Counted from the first letter of the stretch, positions 34,574-46,650 are shown. The stretch: DNA of 64,000 bases from Salinivibrio kushneri (GCF_005280275.1 NZ_CP040021.1:25001-89000), one strand, 5' to 3'. The notes: generated by a model from the letters alone, not told the origin. Program-made: numbers and translations.

Positions 34574-35866
34574 TTATGCCGACTTTTGTGGACGACGACG
34601 TTGGCGGTTACGGTTGTTTCCGCCCCCTTTATTGTTGTTACTGCGACGCTGCGTATTGGGACGCTTCGCCATTTTCTTAGGCGGTGGCAAATCTTTTAGC
34701 AGTGCACTGCGGTCGAACTCGCTAACCGGGATGCTGTGTTCGATGTACTCTTCGATCGCGGGCAGGTTTACCGCATAGTCTTCACAGGCAAAGCTAATGG
34801 AGCTGCCACTGGCACCCGCGCGCCCAGTACGGCCAATACGATGGACATAGTCTTGCGCGTCGTCTGGCAGATCATAATTAAACACATGGGTCACTTGCGG
34901 AATATGCAGCCCGCGCGCCGCGACATCGGTCGCTACTAGCAGATCCAACTCGCCATTAGTAAATTGCTCGAGGATTTTCACCCGTTTTTTCTGAGGAACG
35001 TCCCCGGTGAGCAAACCCACACGATGGTTATCGGCGGCTAAATGGGCCCAAATTGACTCGCAGCGATGCTTGGTGTTGGCAAAAATGATCGCGCGTTCAG
35101 GCCAGTCTTCTTCAATCAAGGTTTGCAGCAGCGGCATCTTTTCTTTGTTTGATGGCTGGAACAACTCTTCTTTGATGCGATGGCCAGTAATTTGCTCTGG
35201 CTCCACCACCACATGCTCTGGGTTGGTCATATGCTCGAAGGCCAGCTCTTGAACACGATACGACAAGGTCGCCGAAAACAGCATGTTCAAGCGTTGAGCG
35301 GGGGCGGGCATGCGGTTAAACAAAAAGCGAATGTCTTTGATAAAACCGAGATCAAACATACGATCAGCTTCATCGAGGACCACGGCTTGAATGCCATGCA
35401 AATCAATCACTTTCTTTTTGTAAAAATCAATGATTCGACCGCAAGTTCCGATTAAAATATCAACGCCTTGCTCAAGGGTCTGTTGCTGTTTGTCATAACC
35501 TTCGCCACCATAGGCGAGGCCTGCGCTGATCGACGTATTGGCTAGCAGCGGCTCAGCATCGTTATAGATCTGAATCGCTAATTCACGCGTAGGGGCTAAT
35601 ATGATGGCGCGCGGTTGATTCTTTTTACGCGATGCAGGGGCATCGGTGGTAAGGAGGTGATGAAATGTCGCAGCCAGGAACGCCAGGGTTTTGCCTGTCC
35701 CTGTTTGCGCCTGCCCTGCAATGTCTTGGCCGGTGAGCAGGACCGGCAATGCCAAGGCTTGGATAGGGGTACATTGAGTAAACCCTTTGGCCTCCAAGCT
35801 TTTAAGAACATCGGCGTGCAAGCCGAGCTCGGCAAATTTCTGCTCTGTGATATGCGTCATTTTCAT
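34574..35866 (-). CDS. rhlB: DEAD-box ATP-dependent RNA helicase RhlB
   Basis: A 430-residue helicase, the RNA-unwinding subunit of the RNA degradosome. Motifs in order are the Q motif ([13 protein letters not shown]), [18 protein letters not shown] (VLDEADRM), SAT, and HRIGRTGR. The basic C-terminal tail is rich in Arg, Asn and Gly. It is divergent from trxA and 30 bp upstream of gppA on its own strand, the same order as E. coli. Confidence 0.95.
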   Translation of the reverse strand: MKMTHITEQKFAELGLHADVLKSLEAKGFTQCTPIQALALPVLLTGQDIAGQAQTGTGKTLAFLAATFHHLLTTDAPASRKKNQPRAIILAPTRELAIQIYNDAEPLLANTSISAGLAYGGEGYDKQQQTLEQGVDILIGTCGRIIDFYKKKVIDLHGIQAVVLDEADRMFDLGFIKDIRFLFNRMPAPAQRLNMLFSATLSYRVQELAFEHMTNPEHVVVEPEQITGHRIKEELFQPSNKEKMPLLQTLIEEDWPERAIIFANTKHRCESIWAHLAADNHRVGLLTGDVPQKKRVKILEQFTNGELDLLVATDVAARGLHIPQVTHVFNYDLPDDAQDYVHRIGRTGRAGASGSSISFACEDYAVNLPAIEEYIEHSIPVSEFDRSALLKDLPPPKKMAKRPNTQRRSNNNKGGGNNRNRQRRRPQKSA

Positions 35867-35978
35867 CCGGATAGAATATCAGCTTAGGCTTGCAATACGG
35901 AAGCGAATCCAGTCAAATAGTCCCATAATTTACTGGTCGCAATTTAGCCAGTAACAAAAACATGTATTGGAGTAGAAG

Positions 35979-36305
35979 ATGAGCGACAAAATTATGCAGC
36001 TAACCGACGACAGCTTTGAAGCAGACGTTCTTAAAGCTGCAGGGCCTGTGTTGGTAGATTTTTGGGCAGAATGGTGTGGACCTTGCAAAATGATCGCGCC
36101 AATTCTGGACGAAATTGCTGAAGAATACGCAGGTAAAGTCACCATCGGAAAACTGAACATCGACCAGAACGCAGGTACACCGCCTAAGTTCGGCATCCGT
36201 GGTATCCCAACTCTGCTATTGTTTAAAGATGGCAGTGTAGCAGCAACCAAGGTTGGTGCAGTGTCAAAAACTCAGTTGAAAGAGTTTCTTGACGCCAACC
36301 TGTAA
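35979..36305 (+). CDS. trxA: Thioredoxin 1
   Basis: A 108-residue cytosolic dithiol reductant with active site W-C33-G-P-C36-K and the cis-proline region [11 protein letters not shown]. It is kept reduced by thioredoxin reductase and serves ribonucleotide reductase and many other proteins. A terminator follows, separating it from rho. Confidence 0.98.
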   Translation: MSDKIMQLTDDSFEADVLKAAGPVLVDFWAEWCGPCKMIAPILDEIAEEYAGKVTIGKLNIDQNAGTPPKFGIRGIPTLLLFKDGSVAATKVGAVSKTQLKEFLDANL

Positions 36306-36314
36306 TGCTAAAGT

Positions 36315-36347
36315 AACCGCCGCTGCCTCTCAGCGGCGGTTGTTTTT
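36315..36347 (+). terminator. Intrinsic terminator after trxA
   Basis: The 11-bp stem AACCGCCGCTG / CAGCGGCGGTT with loop CCTCT is followed by a T-rich tract. Confidence 0.92.
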
Positions 36348-36488
36348 CTGCTAACTAGACGATACCCCATTTAGGTGCTACCTTATTGCACGGAATTTGT
36401 ACTTCTGTTCATCTCTCGAACATACCACTGGTCTCGACACGCTAACTAATTTCAGACCTCAATTTTGACAAACAAGACACTCACCACT

Positions 36489-37754
<1,266 letters not shown>

Positions 37755-37773
37755 CGTATGACGTAATAATGTT

Positions 37774-37802
37774 AAGCACTGCGCATTCGCAGTGCTTTTT
37801 TA
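37774..37802 (+). terminator. Intrinsic terminator after rho
   Basis: The 10-bp stem AAGCACTGCG / CGCAGTGCTT with loop CATT is followed by T residues. Confidence 0.9.
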
Positions 37803-37890
37803 TTGCCCAGTTGATACTGAGCTCACACAATCATTGTCACCAAGGAAAGGTGGCGCAGGACGCGTGGCACCGAAGATAGGATTGCAACGG

Positions 37891-38910
37891 ATGGCAAGAC
37901 GTTTTCGCATCAAGCTAGTCGGGATATGCCTAGGGATAGTGGGCTTTGTTTCCCCCACTGTTTTGGCATCCAACGCGCCAGCGGCCGATGGGCAAATCGT
38001 GGCGCAGCCTTTTATTGAGCAAGTGTTAGATAAAGCGAGTACGGCGGATGCGATGCGTACTGCCTTTACCCTCCAAGCCAAGGGCGATATCAATGCGCTT
38101 GAGTCACACATTCGCCAGCTTCCTCCTCTGACGCGTGAGGCAATCTTGTATCGGCTGCTCTCCTCACCATTGCGGCTTGATAACGACAAGTGGCGCGAGT
38201 ATCTCGTGACCTTAAGTCAGCAGCAGCCACACTTTCTGTTACGTCACCAACAAGACGGCTATTGGGTGACCACGCCCGCATTCCACTACGCCGCCGCGGC
38301 GCGCAAGCAGCTTAATCGCTATCGTCAGCAGCAATTAACCCAAGAGCTAGGCATGCTATTAAGCTATCGCCAGCTAGTCATTGCTGATTGGGTTCACCCC
38401 GACCAACCCGATTATCGCCAACGTCGTGATGCCTTGGTAACCATGATCGCCGACTATGACGGTGATGGTTTAGCGTACTTAGCCGATCAGTACCTCAATG
38501 ACCCGACCCTAATGTGGATGCCCGACAATGCTATTTTGGCGGCGTTGGCACAAGCCACTGAGCGTTCTGCGCTGTATGAGCGATTGTGGCGCCGAGGCAC
38601 CGATCAGTATAGCCTTGCGGCCTTGCACGCGCTGCGTGAGCGGGGAACTGATCCCTTTGCACTGCGGCAAATGATGGCGGCGGCTGACAACCCCTCGCTG
38701 CGTGGACCTGCGATTCGCCAGCTGGCCAACTTATCGCCACTGCCTGCGCCGGTTGCCGATTTTCTGCAGACACAACTGTCGCTACGACAAGGCAACCAAG
38801 TGGCGCAGCTGCTGGTGGAGGCGGGTAAAGGTGATTGGTTGAGTAGCTTGCAAGATCAGTTAGGGCCGCTTGGGCAGCAGCACATTGCATCTGCGTTGTC
38901 GTCGCGCTAA
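37891..38910 (+). CDS. Exported alpha-helical protein of unknown function
   Basis: 339 residues from ATG 37891. A basic start and hydrophobic stretch (LVGICLGIVGFVSPTVLA) make a probable signal peptide. The mature part is all-helical with HEAT-like spacing, with segments such as DQYSLAALHALRERGTDPFALRQMM and SLRGPAIRQLANLS. GTG 37864 with AGGA upstream is an alternative start. It sits between rho and ubiD as a probable single gene. I do not recognise the family. Confidence 0.65.
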   Translation: MARRFRIKLVGICLGIVGFVSPTVLASNAPAADGQIVAQPFIEQVLDKASTADAMRTAFTLQAKGDINALESHIRQLPPLTREAILYRLLSSPLRLDNDKWREYLVTLSQQQPHFLLRHQQDGYWVTTPAFHYAAAARKQLNRYRQQQLTQELGMLLSYRQLVIADWVHPDQPDYRQRRDALVTMIADYDGDGLAYLADQYLNDPTLMWMPDNAILAALAQATERSALYERLWRRGTDQYSLAALHALRERGTDPFALRQMMAAADNPSLRGPAIRQLANLSPLPAPVADFLQTQLSLRQGNQVAQLLVEAGKGDWLSSLQDQLGPLGQQHIASALSSR

Positions 38911-38984
38911 TGTCGAGCCTTTACCGATCCGGATACCGCTTAACTTGGTATCATAGAGGCGACCATTAACCCGTTGAGCCTGAT

Positions 38985-40454
38985 ATGAAACTTTCCGATC
39001 TGCGCGATTTTATTGACTACCTTGAAGCGCAAGGTGAGCTAAAACGCATTACCCAGCCGGTTGACCCCGATCTTGAGATGACCGAGATTTGCGACCGCAC
39101 CCTACGAGCGGGCGGGCCGGCGCTGTTATTCGAAAACCCAGTGGGTTATGACATTCCGGTGCTGGCGAATCTATTTGGTACGCCTAAGCGTGTTGCCCTA
39201 GGCATGGGCCGAGAAGACGTGCTCGAGCTGCGTGACGTGGGCAAATTGCTTGCTTATCTCAAAGAGCCAGAGCCACCCAAAGGCTTTCGTGATGCCCTCG
39301 ATAAACTGCCCGTATTTCGGCAAGTGCTTAATATGCCGGCCAAAACCGTGCGTCGTCCGCGTTGCCAAGAGGTGGTGCTGAGCGGCGATGAGGTCGATCT
39401 GGATAAGATTCCGGTGATGCGCTGCTGGCCCGGGGATGTCGCCCCCTTGCTGACCTGGGGGCTAACGATTACCCGCGGCCCCAATAAAAAGCGGCAAAAC
39501 CTCGGCATTTATCGTCAGCAAAAAATCGGCAAAAACAAAGTGATTATGCGCTGGTTGGCTCATCGCGGTGGCGCGTTAGATTTGCATGATTGGATGCAAA
39601 CGCATCCCAACGAGCCTTTTCCGGTGACCGTGGCTTATGGCGCTGATCCTGCCACCATTCTAGGCGCGGTTACGCCCGTGCCGGATACCTTGTCGGAATA
39701 CGCGTTTGCTGGCTTATTGCGGGGCAGTAAAACCGAAGTGGCTAAATGTATCAGCAACGACTTGGATGTACCGGCCAGTGCGGAAATCGTGATGGAAGGC
39801 TATATCGATCCCAATGAGTACGCGGATGAAGGGCCTTATGGCGATCATACTGGCTATTATAATGAGGTTGAGCGCCACCATGTGTTCACTGTGACGCATC
39901 TGACCATGCGCAAAAAGCCGATTTATCATAGCACTTACACGGGGCGTCCACCGGATGAGCCCGCGGTACTGGGCGTGGCGCTGAACGAAGTCTTTGTGCC
40001 GATTTTGCAAAAGCAGTTCCCAGAGATTGTCGACTTTTATCTGCCGCCTGAGGGCTGCTCGTACCGCATGGCGGTGGTGACCATGAAAAAACAATACCCC
40101 GGTCACGCCAAGCGGGTGATGATGGGAGTGTGGTCCTTCTTGCGTCAGTTCATGTACACCAAGTTTGTGATAGTGTGTGACGACGACGTCAACGCGCGTG
40201 ATTGGAATGACGTGATCTGGGCGATTACTACGCGTATGGATCCGTCGCGCGATACCGTGATGGTGGACAATACCCCTATCGACTCACTCGACTTTGCCTC
40301 GCCTGTAGTGGGGCTGGGCTCGAAAATGGGCCTTGATGCCACCAATAAATGGCAAGGAGAAACCGATCGCGAGTGGGGCACACCGATTGCGAAAGACCCA
40401 GAGGTCGTCGCACGTGTCGACGCGATTTGGGACGAATTGGGGATCTTAGACTAA
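38985..40454 (+). CDS. ubiD: 4-hydroxy-3-polyprenylbenzoate decarboxylase UbiD
   Basis: A 489-residue prenyl-FMN-dependent decarboxylase acting on the prenylated 4-hydroxybenzoate of ubiquinone synthesis. It is full length, with conserved GRPPDEPAV and the surrounding family core ([11 protein letters not shown]). The needed prenyl-FMN is made by UbiX, not in this window. The ubiD-fre order matches E. coli. Confidence 0.95.
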   Translation: MKLSDLRDFIDYLEAQGELKRITQPVDPDLEMTEICDRTLRAGGPALLFENPVGYDIPVLANLFGTPKRVALGMGREDVLELRDVGKLLAYLKEPEPPKGFRDALDKLPVFRQVLNMPAKTVRRPRCQEVVLSGDEVDLDKIPVMRCWPGDVAPLLTWGLTITRGPNKKRQNLGIYRQQKIGKNKVIMRWLAHRGGALDLHDWMQTHPNEPFPVTVAYGADPATILGAVTPVPDTLSEYAFAGLLRGSKTEVAKCISNDLDVPASAEIVMEGYIDPNEYADEGPYGDHTGYYNEVERHHVFTVTHLTMRKKPIYHSTYTGRPPDEPAVLGVALNEVFVPILQKQFPEIVDFYLPPEGCSYRMAVVTMKKQYPGHAKRVMMGVWSFLRQFMYTKFVIVCDDDVNARDWNDVIWAITTRMDPSRDTVMVDNTPIDSLDFASPVVGLGSKMGLDATNKWQGETDREWGTPIAKDPEVVARVDAIWDELGILD

Positions 40455-40565
40455 TCCTATTGGAATGCGCTAGCATTCACCGTTAACGATAAAACACAGC
40501 CAAGGCGGTAGTGATGCCGCCTCTTATAACCTCATCGGCTGTAGCAAAACGAACAGAGGAACAGA

Positions 40566-41282
40566 ATGTCGATACTATGTGAAGTGACAGCCGTTGAGCC
40601 GTTGGCATGTCACACCTACCGCATTGTCCTGAAGCCACAGCAGGCGGTAAGCTACCAGCCAGGGCAATACGTGATGGCGGTGATGGGCGAAAAAGATAAA
40701 CGCCCGTTTTCGCTGGCGAGTAGCCCATGTCGTGAAGATGGTGCCGAACTCGAGCTACATGTCGGTGCGGCGGACGAAAATCCGTTTGCCTTGGAAGTGG
40801 TAGAAAAAGCCAAAGCCGTGCTTGAAAGCGGTGAAGCGAGCTTTGAAATCACTGAACCGGCCGGTGATGCCTGGTTGCGTGAGAGTCATCGCCCCTTATT
40901 GTTGATTGCCGGCGGTACCGGGTTTTCTTACGTGCGCAGCATGGTCGATCACTGTATTAGCCAAGGAATACAGTCTCCAATCTTTATTTATTGGGGCGCC
41001 CGTACCCCTTGTCAGCTCTATGCTCATGACGAGCTGCAAGCTCTGGCTGAGTCACACAATAATATTACCTTCATGCCCGTGGTAGAGCAGGCCGAAGGTG
41101 AGTGGCGCGGCAAAGTAGGCAATGTGTTAGAAGCGGTGATGGAAGATTTTGTTAGCCTCGGCGCTTATGACATCTACATCGCGGGCCGTTTTGAAATGGC
41201 CGGTGTTGCACGCGACATGTTCTGCAAAGAGCGGGGCGTGAGCCGTGATCACCTCTACTCAGACGCGTTTGCCTTTATCTGA
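40566..41282 (+). CDS. fre: NAD(P)H-flavin reductase Fre (LuxG family)
   Basis: A 238-residue enzyme that reduces free flavins with NAD(P)H. The flavin-binding motif RPFSLAS and the nucleotide-binding [11 protein letters not shown] are present, along with IYWGAR. It follows ubiD by about 110 bp and ends at a strong terminator. Confidence 0.94.
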   Translation: MSILCEVTAVEPLACHTYRIVLKPQQAVSYQPGQYVMAVMGEKDKRPFSLASSPCREDGAELELHVGAADENPFALEVVEKAKAVLESGEASFEITEPAGDAWLRESHRPLLLIAGGTGFSYVRSMVDHCISQGIQSPIFIYWGARTPCQLYAHDELQALAESHNNITFMPVVEQAEGEWRGKVGNVLEAVMEDFVSLGAYDIYIAGRFEMAGVARDMFCKERGVSRDHLYSDAFAFI

Positions 41283-41307
41283 GTGAGTATTCGCTCTCGG
41301 GAAAGTA

Positions 41308-41337
41308 AACAGGCAGGGACTTCCCTGCCTGTTTTGC
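41308..41337 (+). terminator. Intrinsic terminator after fre
   Basis: The stem AACAGGCAGGG / CCCTGCCTGTT around a short ACTT loop is followed by TTTT. Confidence 0.85.
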
Positions 41338-41357
41338 ATTCGGGTCACTGAGGCTTT

Positions 41358-41433
41358 GGGACGGCCCACCGTGGGACGGCCTACCGTGGAGCGTGCTATC
41401 GCTGGGCGGCATTCCGCGGGGCGGCCTACCGCT
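41358..41433. repeat. Five imperfect ~15-bp tandem repeats
   Basis: Units begin GGGACGGCCCACCGT (41358), GGGACGGCCTACCGT (41373), GGAGCGTGCTATCGCT (41388), GGGCGGCATTCCGC (41404) and GGGCGGCCTACCGCT (41419). The last copy covers the stop codon of the minus-strand permease. The array probably arose by tandem copying of that gene's tail. Confidence 0.75.
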
Positions 41434-42295
41434 GGGTCTCGACGCGGCGCTTGACCCAGGTTTGGTTAAACCACAGCGCGGCTAAAATCAGTACCCCGCC
41501 ACTGAGTAAGGGCAGCAGATCCGCATCGCGGTTCCAGATCAATACATTGACCACAATCCCGGCTGGAATTAAAGCGTTGTTCATCACCGCGAGCGCCCCC
41601 GCATTGACCAGCGTCGCACCTTTATTCCAAAAGAAATAGCCCAGCCCTGAGGCGATGGTGCCTAGATAAATTAATACGCCCCACTGGGTGGGTGTTGTGG
41701 GCAGCTTGTTGCTGTTGCCGAGCAAGGCGAAAGCCAGCATGCCCACCACTAAAGCGCCAAGATAGAACCAGCCGAATACTGCATGTTGAGGCAGCTGAGT
41801 TTGCTCTTTCTCAAGCAGGTACTTGTAACCGACTTGGCCAATCGCAAAGCAAAGGTTCGCCCCTTGTACCACCAAAAAGCCGATTAAAAAGTCAGGATTG
41901 ACGGTGGCATAGCGGATCACCACGGCACCGAGCACCGCCATCGCGGCGGTGAGCAGATACCAAGCGCTAAACTGGCGTTTTAAGGCATCGTAAATCAAGG
42001 TGACGTAAAGCGGGGTAAAGACGGTAAACAGCAGCACCTCTGGCACCGACAAAAATAAAAAGGACTGATAGAAAAAGCAGTACATAATGCCGAGTTGAAA
42101 GGCGCCGACCAGCATCAGCTTGGCGGCAAACGCTGGTTTTACTTGGCGAGGGCGTAAAAAGGGCAAAAACACCAATCCAGCCAATACAATACGCATCAAC
42201 ACAGAAAAATAACTGTCCACTTGGCCGGCGAGATACACGCCAATCAGGCTAAATGAAAAGGCCCACAGCAGTGTGACGCCGCTAAGATACCCCAT
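41426..42295 (-). CDS. EamA/DMT-superfamily permease
   Basis: A 289-residue inner-membrane protein with about ten helices in two EamA repeats, distinct from the one at 14601. It starts at ATG 42295 (MGYLSGVTLLWAFSFSLIG), with AAGGAACC upstream. The substrate is unknown. Its stop lies in the last unit of the 15-bp repeat array. Confidence 0.85.
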   Translation of the reverse strand: MGYLSGVTLLWAFSFSLIGVYLAGQVDSYFSVLMRIVLAGLVFLPFLRPRQVKPAFAAKLMLVGAFQLGIMYCFFYQSFLFLSVPEVLLFTVFTPLYVTLIYDALKRQFSAWYLLTAAMAVLGAVVIRYATVNPDFLIGFLVVQGANLCFAIGQVGYKYLLEKEQTQLPQHAVFGWFYLGALVVGMLAFALLGNSNKLPTTPTQWGVLIYLGTIASGLGYFFWNKGATLVNAGALAVMNNALIPAGIVVNVLIWNRDADLLPLLSGGVLILAALWFNQTWVKRRVETQR

Positions 42296-42459
42296 GACTT
42301 CGGTTCCTTCGATATCGTAAATAAAAAGGCAGTGTACCGTTTCATCGCGGGGACGCAATCGGTTCGTCTTGGTGGGGATAAGAGAGAAAGCAATGATGAC
42401 AGCAAGAAGGCGGCATCACCGCCTTCACAGGGCCTTCACAAGTAAGAGAGGCGGTGCAG

Positions 42460-42885
42460 CTAGTCGCGGATAGGCACCATCAACAAATCGACCGGTGTTT
42501 TATTGAGTAATTGCTTGGTGGAGGACAGCAGCGAGCTCCAAAAGTCTTGGTGGTGGCCGACCACGACCAGATCAATGCCCATGTTTTGAATCGACTCCGT
42601 GATTTCTTCGGCAAGATCGCCACTGCTGACCAAGGTATGTGTCACCGAGCTTTGCGCATCACTGGCCAGTTGATTCAGCTTTTGCTGCGCCTCTTCAATC
42701 ACACGATTACGCGATTCGACCAAGTTGATGTCGATGAGCCCGGTGTAAAGCTCGGCGTAATTGACGTCGATGTGTACCAAAGAGAGCTGAGCGTCGAGGG
42801 CACAGGCTAAGACATCGGCTTTCTTGAGCAGGCGTTCACTGTCATCTGACAAATCGACAGCAACCAAAATATGCTTATATGACAT
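42460..42885 (-). CDS. uspA: Universal stress protein UspA
   Basis: A 141-residue cytosolic protein of the Usp family with HILVAVDLSDDSERLL at the start and the C-terminal VVGHHQDF...STKQLLNKTPVDLLMVP. It is induced by growth arrest in related species. It is divergent from ftnA-uspB, as in vibrios. Confidence 0.92.
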   Translation of the reverse strand: MSYKHILVAVDLSDDSERLLKKADVLACALDAQLSLVHIDVNYAELYTGLIDINLVESRNRVIEEAQQKLNQLASDAQSSVTHTLVSSGDLAEEITESIQNMGIDLVVVGHHQDFWSSLLSSTKQLLNKTPVDLLMVPIRD

Positions 42886-43106
42886 AGGGTTATCCTTTTT
42901 CTATGAGGCTGTCATCGCAGTTTAGCGAGCTTGCGTATAAAAAACAGTCACTGTGATCGCATTCCGATCAACAATTCGACGATGACACGAGTCATAAATT
43001 CGATACAAGACTCGGTATCGATGCCGTTAGTCGGCGTGATCCGCTTGAAAACCAACGTGCTGCTGGTCAGAATGGCAGCTAACCCCAAATAAAGAGGATG
43101 TTTTAT

Positions 43107-43637
43107 ATGCTAGCACCTGCCATGGTTGACAGGCTCAATGAGCAGATCAATTTGGAGTTTTTCTCATCAAATCTATACTTACAAATGAGCGCTTGGTGTG
43201 AGGATCAAGGCTTCGAAGGAGCCGCGCGATTCCTGCATAAGCACGCACAAGAAGAGATGCAGCATATGCAGCGCCTGTTTACTTACGTCAGTGAGACAGG
43301 GGCGATGCCTATTTTGGGTTCGATTGATGCACCGCGTCACGAATTTGCATCACTGGGCGAAGTGTTTCGTGAAACCTATCAGCACGAGCGCTTGATTACG
43401 GAAAAGATTAACAGCTTGGCGCACGTTGCGTTTACCACACAAGATTATTCGACTTTTAACTTCTTGCAGTGGTATGTAGCGGAGCAGCATGAAGAAGAGA
43501 AGCTGTTTAAAGGCATACTCGATAAGATCGAGTTAGTCGGCGAAGATGGCAAGGCGCTGTTCTTTATCGACAAAGACTTGGCATCGATGGCAGTTGAAGA
43601 GTCTACGTCAGTGATGGACGGCTCAGCAGGGCAGTAA
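43107..43637 (+). CDS. ftnA: Bacterial non-heme ferritin FtnA
   Basis: A 176-residue four-helix-bundle iron store; 24 subunits form the shell. The ferroxidase residues lie in [21 protein letters not shown] and EQHEEEK. ATG 43107 was preferred over 43098 because AAAGAGG then sits at proper spacing and the chain begins MLAPAMV, as in E. coli. Confidence 0.94.
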   Translation: MLAPAMVDRLNEQINLEFFSSNLYLQMSAWCEDQGFEGAARFLHKHAQEEMQHMQRLFTYVSETGAMPILGSIDAPRHEFASLGEVFRETYQHERLITEKINSLAHVAFTTQDYSTFNFLQWYVAEQHEEEKLFKGILDKIELVGEDGKALFFIDKDLASMAVEESTSVMDGSAGQ

Positions 43638-43689
43638 TCGACTTACCTCTCCCTCTGAGCGCTATCCGGCGTAGCGGAGGGAGAGGTCT

Positions 43690-44037
43690 ATGAACGGTGA
43701 TATCCTGATCATGGCGGTATTTACTGTCATGCTAGTCAATTTCGCGCGCTACCTATCTTCATTGCGTGCGCTGGTTGTGATGTTACGCGACGCCAATCCG
43801 CTGCTTTATCAGCAAATCTGTCGTGGCGATAACAACTTTTTTTCACTCTCACCCCAAGGCGATATCTCTCGGCAAAAACGCTTGTACCAGTACATTCGTA
43901 GTCAGGAGTATCTGCATCATCACGATGAAGTATTCGTGGGAAAATGCAACAAAGTACGCCACTTGTTCATCCTTAACGCTGCGTTGTCTGGTGCCTTGCT
44001 CGCGACCTTTTTTCTTGTCGCTTTTGCGGGCTGGTAA
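43690..44037 (+). CDS. uspB: Universal stress protein UspB
   Basis: A 115-residue inner-membrane protein with a helix at each end (about 4-26 and 92-113) and a charged centre (NARY-like FARYLSSLRAL, then LYQYIRSQEYLHHHDE). It matches E. coli UspB, needed for ethanol resistance in stationary phase. Its ATG follows GAGAGG and it lies 52 bp after ftnA. Confidence 0.9.
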   Translation: MNGDILIMAVFTVMLVNFARYLSSLRALVVMLRDANPLLYQQICRGDNNFFSLSPQGDISRQKRLYQYIRSQEYLHHHDEVFVGKCNKVRHLFILNAALSGALLATFFLVAFAGW

Positions 44038-44057
44038 GCGGACGCCAATAATTTCGA

Positions 44058-44088
44058 CAAAATGCTGACCTCGGTCAGCATTTTTTTT
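44058..44088 (+). terminator. Intrinsic terminator after uspB
   Basis: The stem AAAATGCTGACC / GGTCAGCATTTT with a TC loop is followed by a T run. Confidence 0.9.
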
Positions 44089-44134
44089 GTTAATCTGATT
44101 CAACTACTTGGATCACAGCGTAATTGAGGAAATC

Positions 44135-45256
44135 ATGCAAAGCCTACTCCAATGGTGGCAGTCGCTTCATGAAGCAGCGGCGTGGGAATGGATCTCTGAT
44201 GTTGTCACTCTAACGGGCATCAGTGCTATTGCCTGGACGGTTTGGCACGTGCTGGTAGGGCGGCTGAAAGCCTTGGCGGAAAAGACCATTACCCGCTGGG
44301 ACGACATCCTTTGGCCGGCGATAGATACGCCTTTAAGTGTGTTGATTTGGTTATGGCCTGCCTCGCACTCGCTCGAAATCGTTATCGACAACACCTTAGG
44401 CAATGTCTCACTGAGTTGGCTCACCTTGGTGCAAGACTTGGTAGTGATCTGGGTCATTATCTGGGTGCTGTTACGCCTGGTGAATAGTGGCGAGCAGGTG
44501 ATGATTGAAGCCAGCAAACGCGATCACACCACTATCAACACCTTGGGGAACGTGCTGCGTGCGCTTTTTGTGTGCGCCGGGGCGTTGTCCTTGCTCAAAA
44601 GTTTGGGGGTCAGTGTCTCAGGCCTACTGACCGTCGGGGGCGTCGGGGGGTTAATTGTTGGTTTTGCCGCCAAAGATTTACTGTCAAACTTTTTCGGTGG
44701 GGTGATGATTTACTTTGATCGCCCGTTTAAAGTCGGCGACTGGGTACGCTCGCCGGATCGCAATATCGAAGGCACGGTAGAAAAAATTGGTATCCGCATG
44801 ACGGTGTTACGCACCTTTGACTTGCGTCCTTTATACGTGCCCAACTCGGTATTTAGCAACGTGGTGGTGGAAAACCCCTCGCGGATGCTTAACCGCCGCA
44901 TCTATGAAACTATCGGGCTACGTTACCAAGACGCCGATAAAATGAGCGCGGTGATTGATGATGTGTATGCCATGCTTGAGGCTCACCCAGACATCGAAAC
45001 GCGACAAACCTTGATTGTAAACTTCAACAGCTTTGGCCCACACTCGCTCGATTTCTTTATTTACACCTTCACCAAAACGGTGAACTGGCAACGCTATCAC
45101 CGCGTGAAGCAAGATGTATTGCTGCAAGTGATTGGTATTATTCATCAGCACGGTGCGGATATTGCTCTTCCAACCCGTACGCTGCATATGGATTCAAGCC
45201 TGATGGCGCAGGGTGCCGATGCCATGGTGCCACCGCCTGAAGCGCAGGCGCGTTAA
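44135..45256 (+). CDS. MscS-family mechanosensitive channel
   Basis: A 373-residue inner-membrane channel. Several hydrophobic helices precede the MscS pore helix (GVGGLIVGFAAKDLLSNFFGG). The beta domain (RPFKVGDWV, GTVEKIGIRMTVLRTFD, VPNSVF) and a cytoplasmic alpha-beta tail follow. It is the longer YnaI/YbdG-like form rather than the short MscS. ATG 44135 follows GAGGAA by 6 nt. Confidence 0.9.
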   Translation: MQSLLQWWQSLHEAAAWEWISDVVTLTGISAIAWTVWHVLVGRLKALAEKTITRWDDILWPAIDTPLSVLIWLWPASHSLEIVIDNTLGNVSLSWLTLVQDLVVIWVIIWVLLRLVNSGEQVMIEASKRDHTTINTLGNVLRALFVCAGALSLLKSLGVSVSGLLTVGGVGGLIVGFAAKDLLSNFFGGVMIYFDRPFKVGDWVRSPDRNIEGTVEKIGIRMTVLRTFDLRPLYVPNSVFSNVVVENPSRMLNRRIYETIGLRYQDADKMSAVIDDVYAMLEAHPDIETRQTLIVNFNSFGPHSLDFFIYTFTKTVNWQRYHRVKQDVLLQVIGIIHQHGADIALPTRTLHMDSSLMAQGADAMVPPPEAQAR

Positions 45257-45332
45257 ATCGCGCTTGCCGCTCACGTGCGGGCTGCTACAATGCCGCTCCC
45301 ACAGGGTGAGCAGAGAATAAACAGGTAAGCGT

Positions 45333-46517
45333 GTGACTGAGTATGATGTAATTGTGATTGGCGCCGGTGCCGCCGGATTGATGTGTGCGGCACAAGCTGG
45401 CCAACGTGGTCGCCGTGTTTTGGTGGTGGACCATGCCAAAAAGCCGGGCCGCAAGATCCTGATCTCAGGCGGCGGACGCTGCAATTTCACTAACTATGAT
45501 GTCACCGCGAATAACTTCCTGTGTGAAAACCCGCACTTCGTCAAATCCGCATTGGCGCAATACAGCCAATGGGACTTTATTGGTCTGGTGGCCACCCATG
45601 GCGTGGCCTATCACGAGCGAGACCATGGCCAGTTGTTTTGTGATGACAGCGCCAAAGATATCGTCAACCTGCTGTTGGCCGAATGCGACCAAGCCACCAT
45701 CAGTCAACGCTATCGCTGTGAAGTGCATGATATCGAGCAAGAAGAAGCTGGCTTTCGCCTTAAACTCAATGGCGAGCCGGTGCGCTGCCAGTCGTTGGTG
45801 GTCGCCACGGGCGGTCTTTCCATGCCCAAGCTCGGTGCCACGCCCTTTGGTTACCAGCTTGCCGAACAATTTGGCTTAACGGTGCTACCCACTCGCGCCG
45901 CCTTGGTGCCGTATACCTTGCACCAAGAAGACAAAACCCGTTTTGCCGATATTTCTGGAGTGTCGGTGCCGTGTTCGATCACCACCGAGTCTGGCGTTTG
46001 CTTTTCCGAGAATCTACTCTTTACCCATCGCGGCTTATCGGGGCCGGCGGTCTTGCAAACCTCCTCGTTTTGGCAGCCGGGTGAAGCGGTCACCATCGAT
46101 TTACTCCCTAGTGAGTCGCTAAAAGACGTGCTGGTGGCGATGCGTGATAAGCACCCCAACCAAACCTTAAAAACCGCACTGTCTCGCCTATTCCCCAAAC
46201 GCTTGGTCGAGGTCTTGATTGCGCGCGATAGCTTGCCGGATAAACCGCTCAAGCAGCTCGATGACAAGCAGCTCGATCAGCTTCATCACTACTTTCACCA
46301 GTGGTCTATTGCGCCAAACGGCACTGAAGGTTACCGCACCGCAGAAGTGACACTTGGCGGGGTAGATACCCACTCTATTTCCTCGAAAACGCTTGAAGCG
46401 CGAGATATCCCCGGCCTGTATTTTATCGGTGAAGTGCTTGATGTTACCGGCTGGCTCGGCGGCTATAACTTCCAATGGGCTTGGAGCTCCGGCTGGGTAG
46501 CCGGGCAGCATGTGTAA
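45333..46517 (+). CDS. YhiN/HI0933-family flavoprotein
   Basis: A 394-residue FAD-dependent oxidoreductase of unknown substrate. The dinucleotide-binding motif GAGAAGLMCA is at the N-terminus. ISGGGRCNFTN, family signature GLSMPKLGATPFGYQLA, and the C-terminal GEVLDVTGWLGGYNFQWAWSSG are all present. The GTG start leads directly into TEYDVIVIGAG. Confidence 0.9.
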   Translation: MTEYDVIVIGAGAAGLMCAAQAGQRGRRVLVVDHAKKPGRKILISGGGRCNFTNYDVTANNFLCENPHFVKSALAQYSQWDFIGLVATHGVAYHERDHGQLFCDDSAKDIVNLLLAECDQATISQRYRCEVHDIEQEEAGFRLKLNGEPVRCQSLVVATGGLSMPKLGATPFGYQLAEQFGLTVLPTRAALVPYTLHQEDKTRFADISGVSVPCSITTESGVCFSENLLFTHRGLSGPAVLQTSSFWQPGEAVTIDLLPSESLKDVLVAMRDKHPNQTLKTALSRLFPKRLVEVLIARDSLPDKPLKQLDDKQLDQLHHYFHQWSIAPNGTEGYRTAEVTLGGVDTHSISSKTLEARDIPGLYFIGEVLDVTGWLGGYNFQWAWSSGWVAGQHV

Positions 46518-46589
46518 AAAAACATGCTTGGATCCACATTATCTTACTGAATTTATTGCTTAATCGCTAATCACGTAGAGAATCTGCTG

Positions 46590-46623
46590 CGGGGTGGATA
46601 AAGGATGAAGACTCCCCGTTTTT
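46590..46623 (+). terminator. Possible weak terminator after the YhiN gene
   Basis: CGGGG and CCCCG can pair across a 19-nt loop and are followed by TTTTT. The loop is long, so the call is weak. Confidence 0.35.
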
Positions 46624-46650
46624 CCTTAAGTAGAGCCAAGGAGTGGTTGA

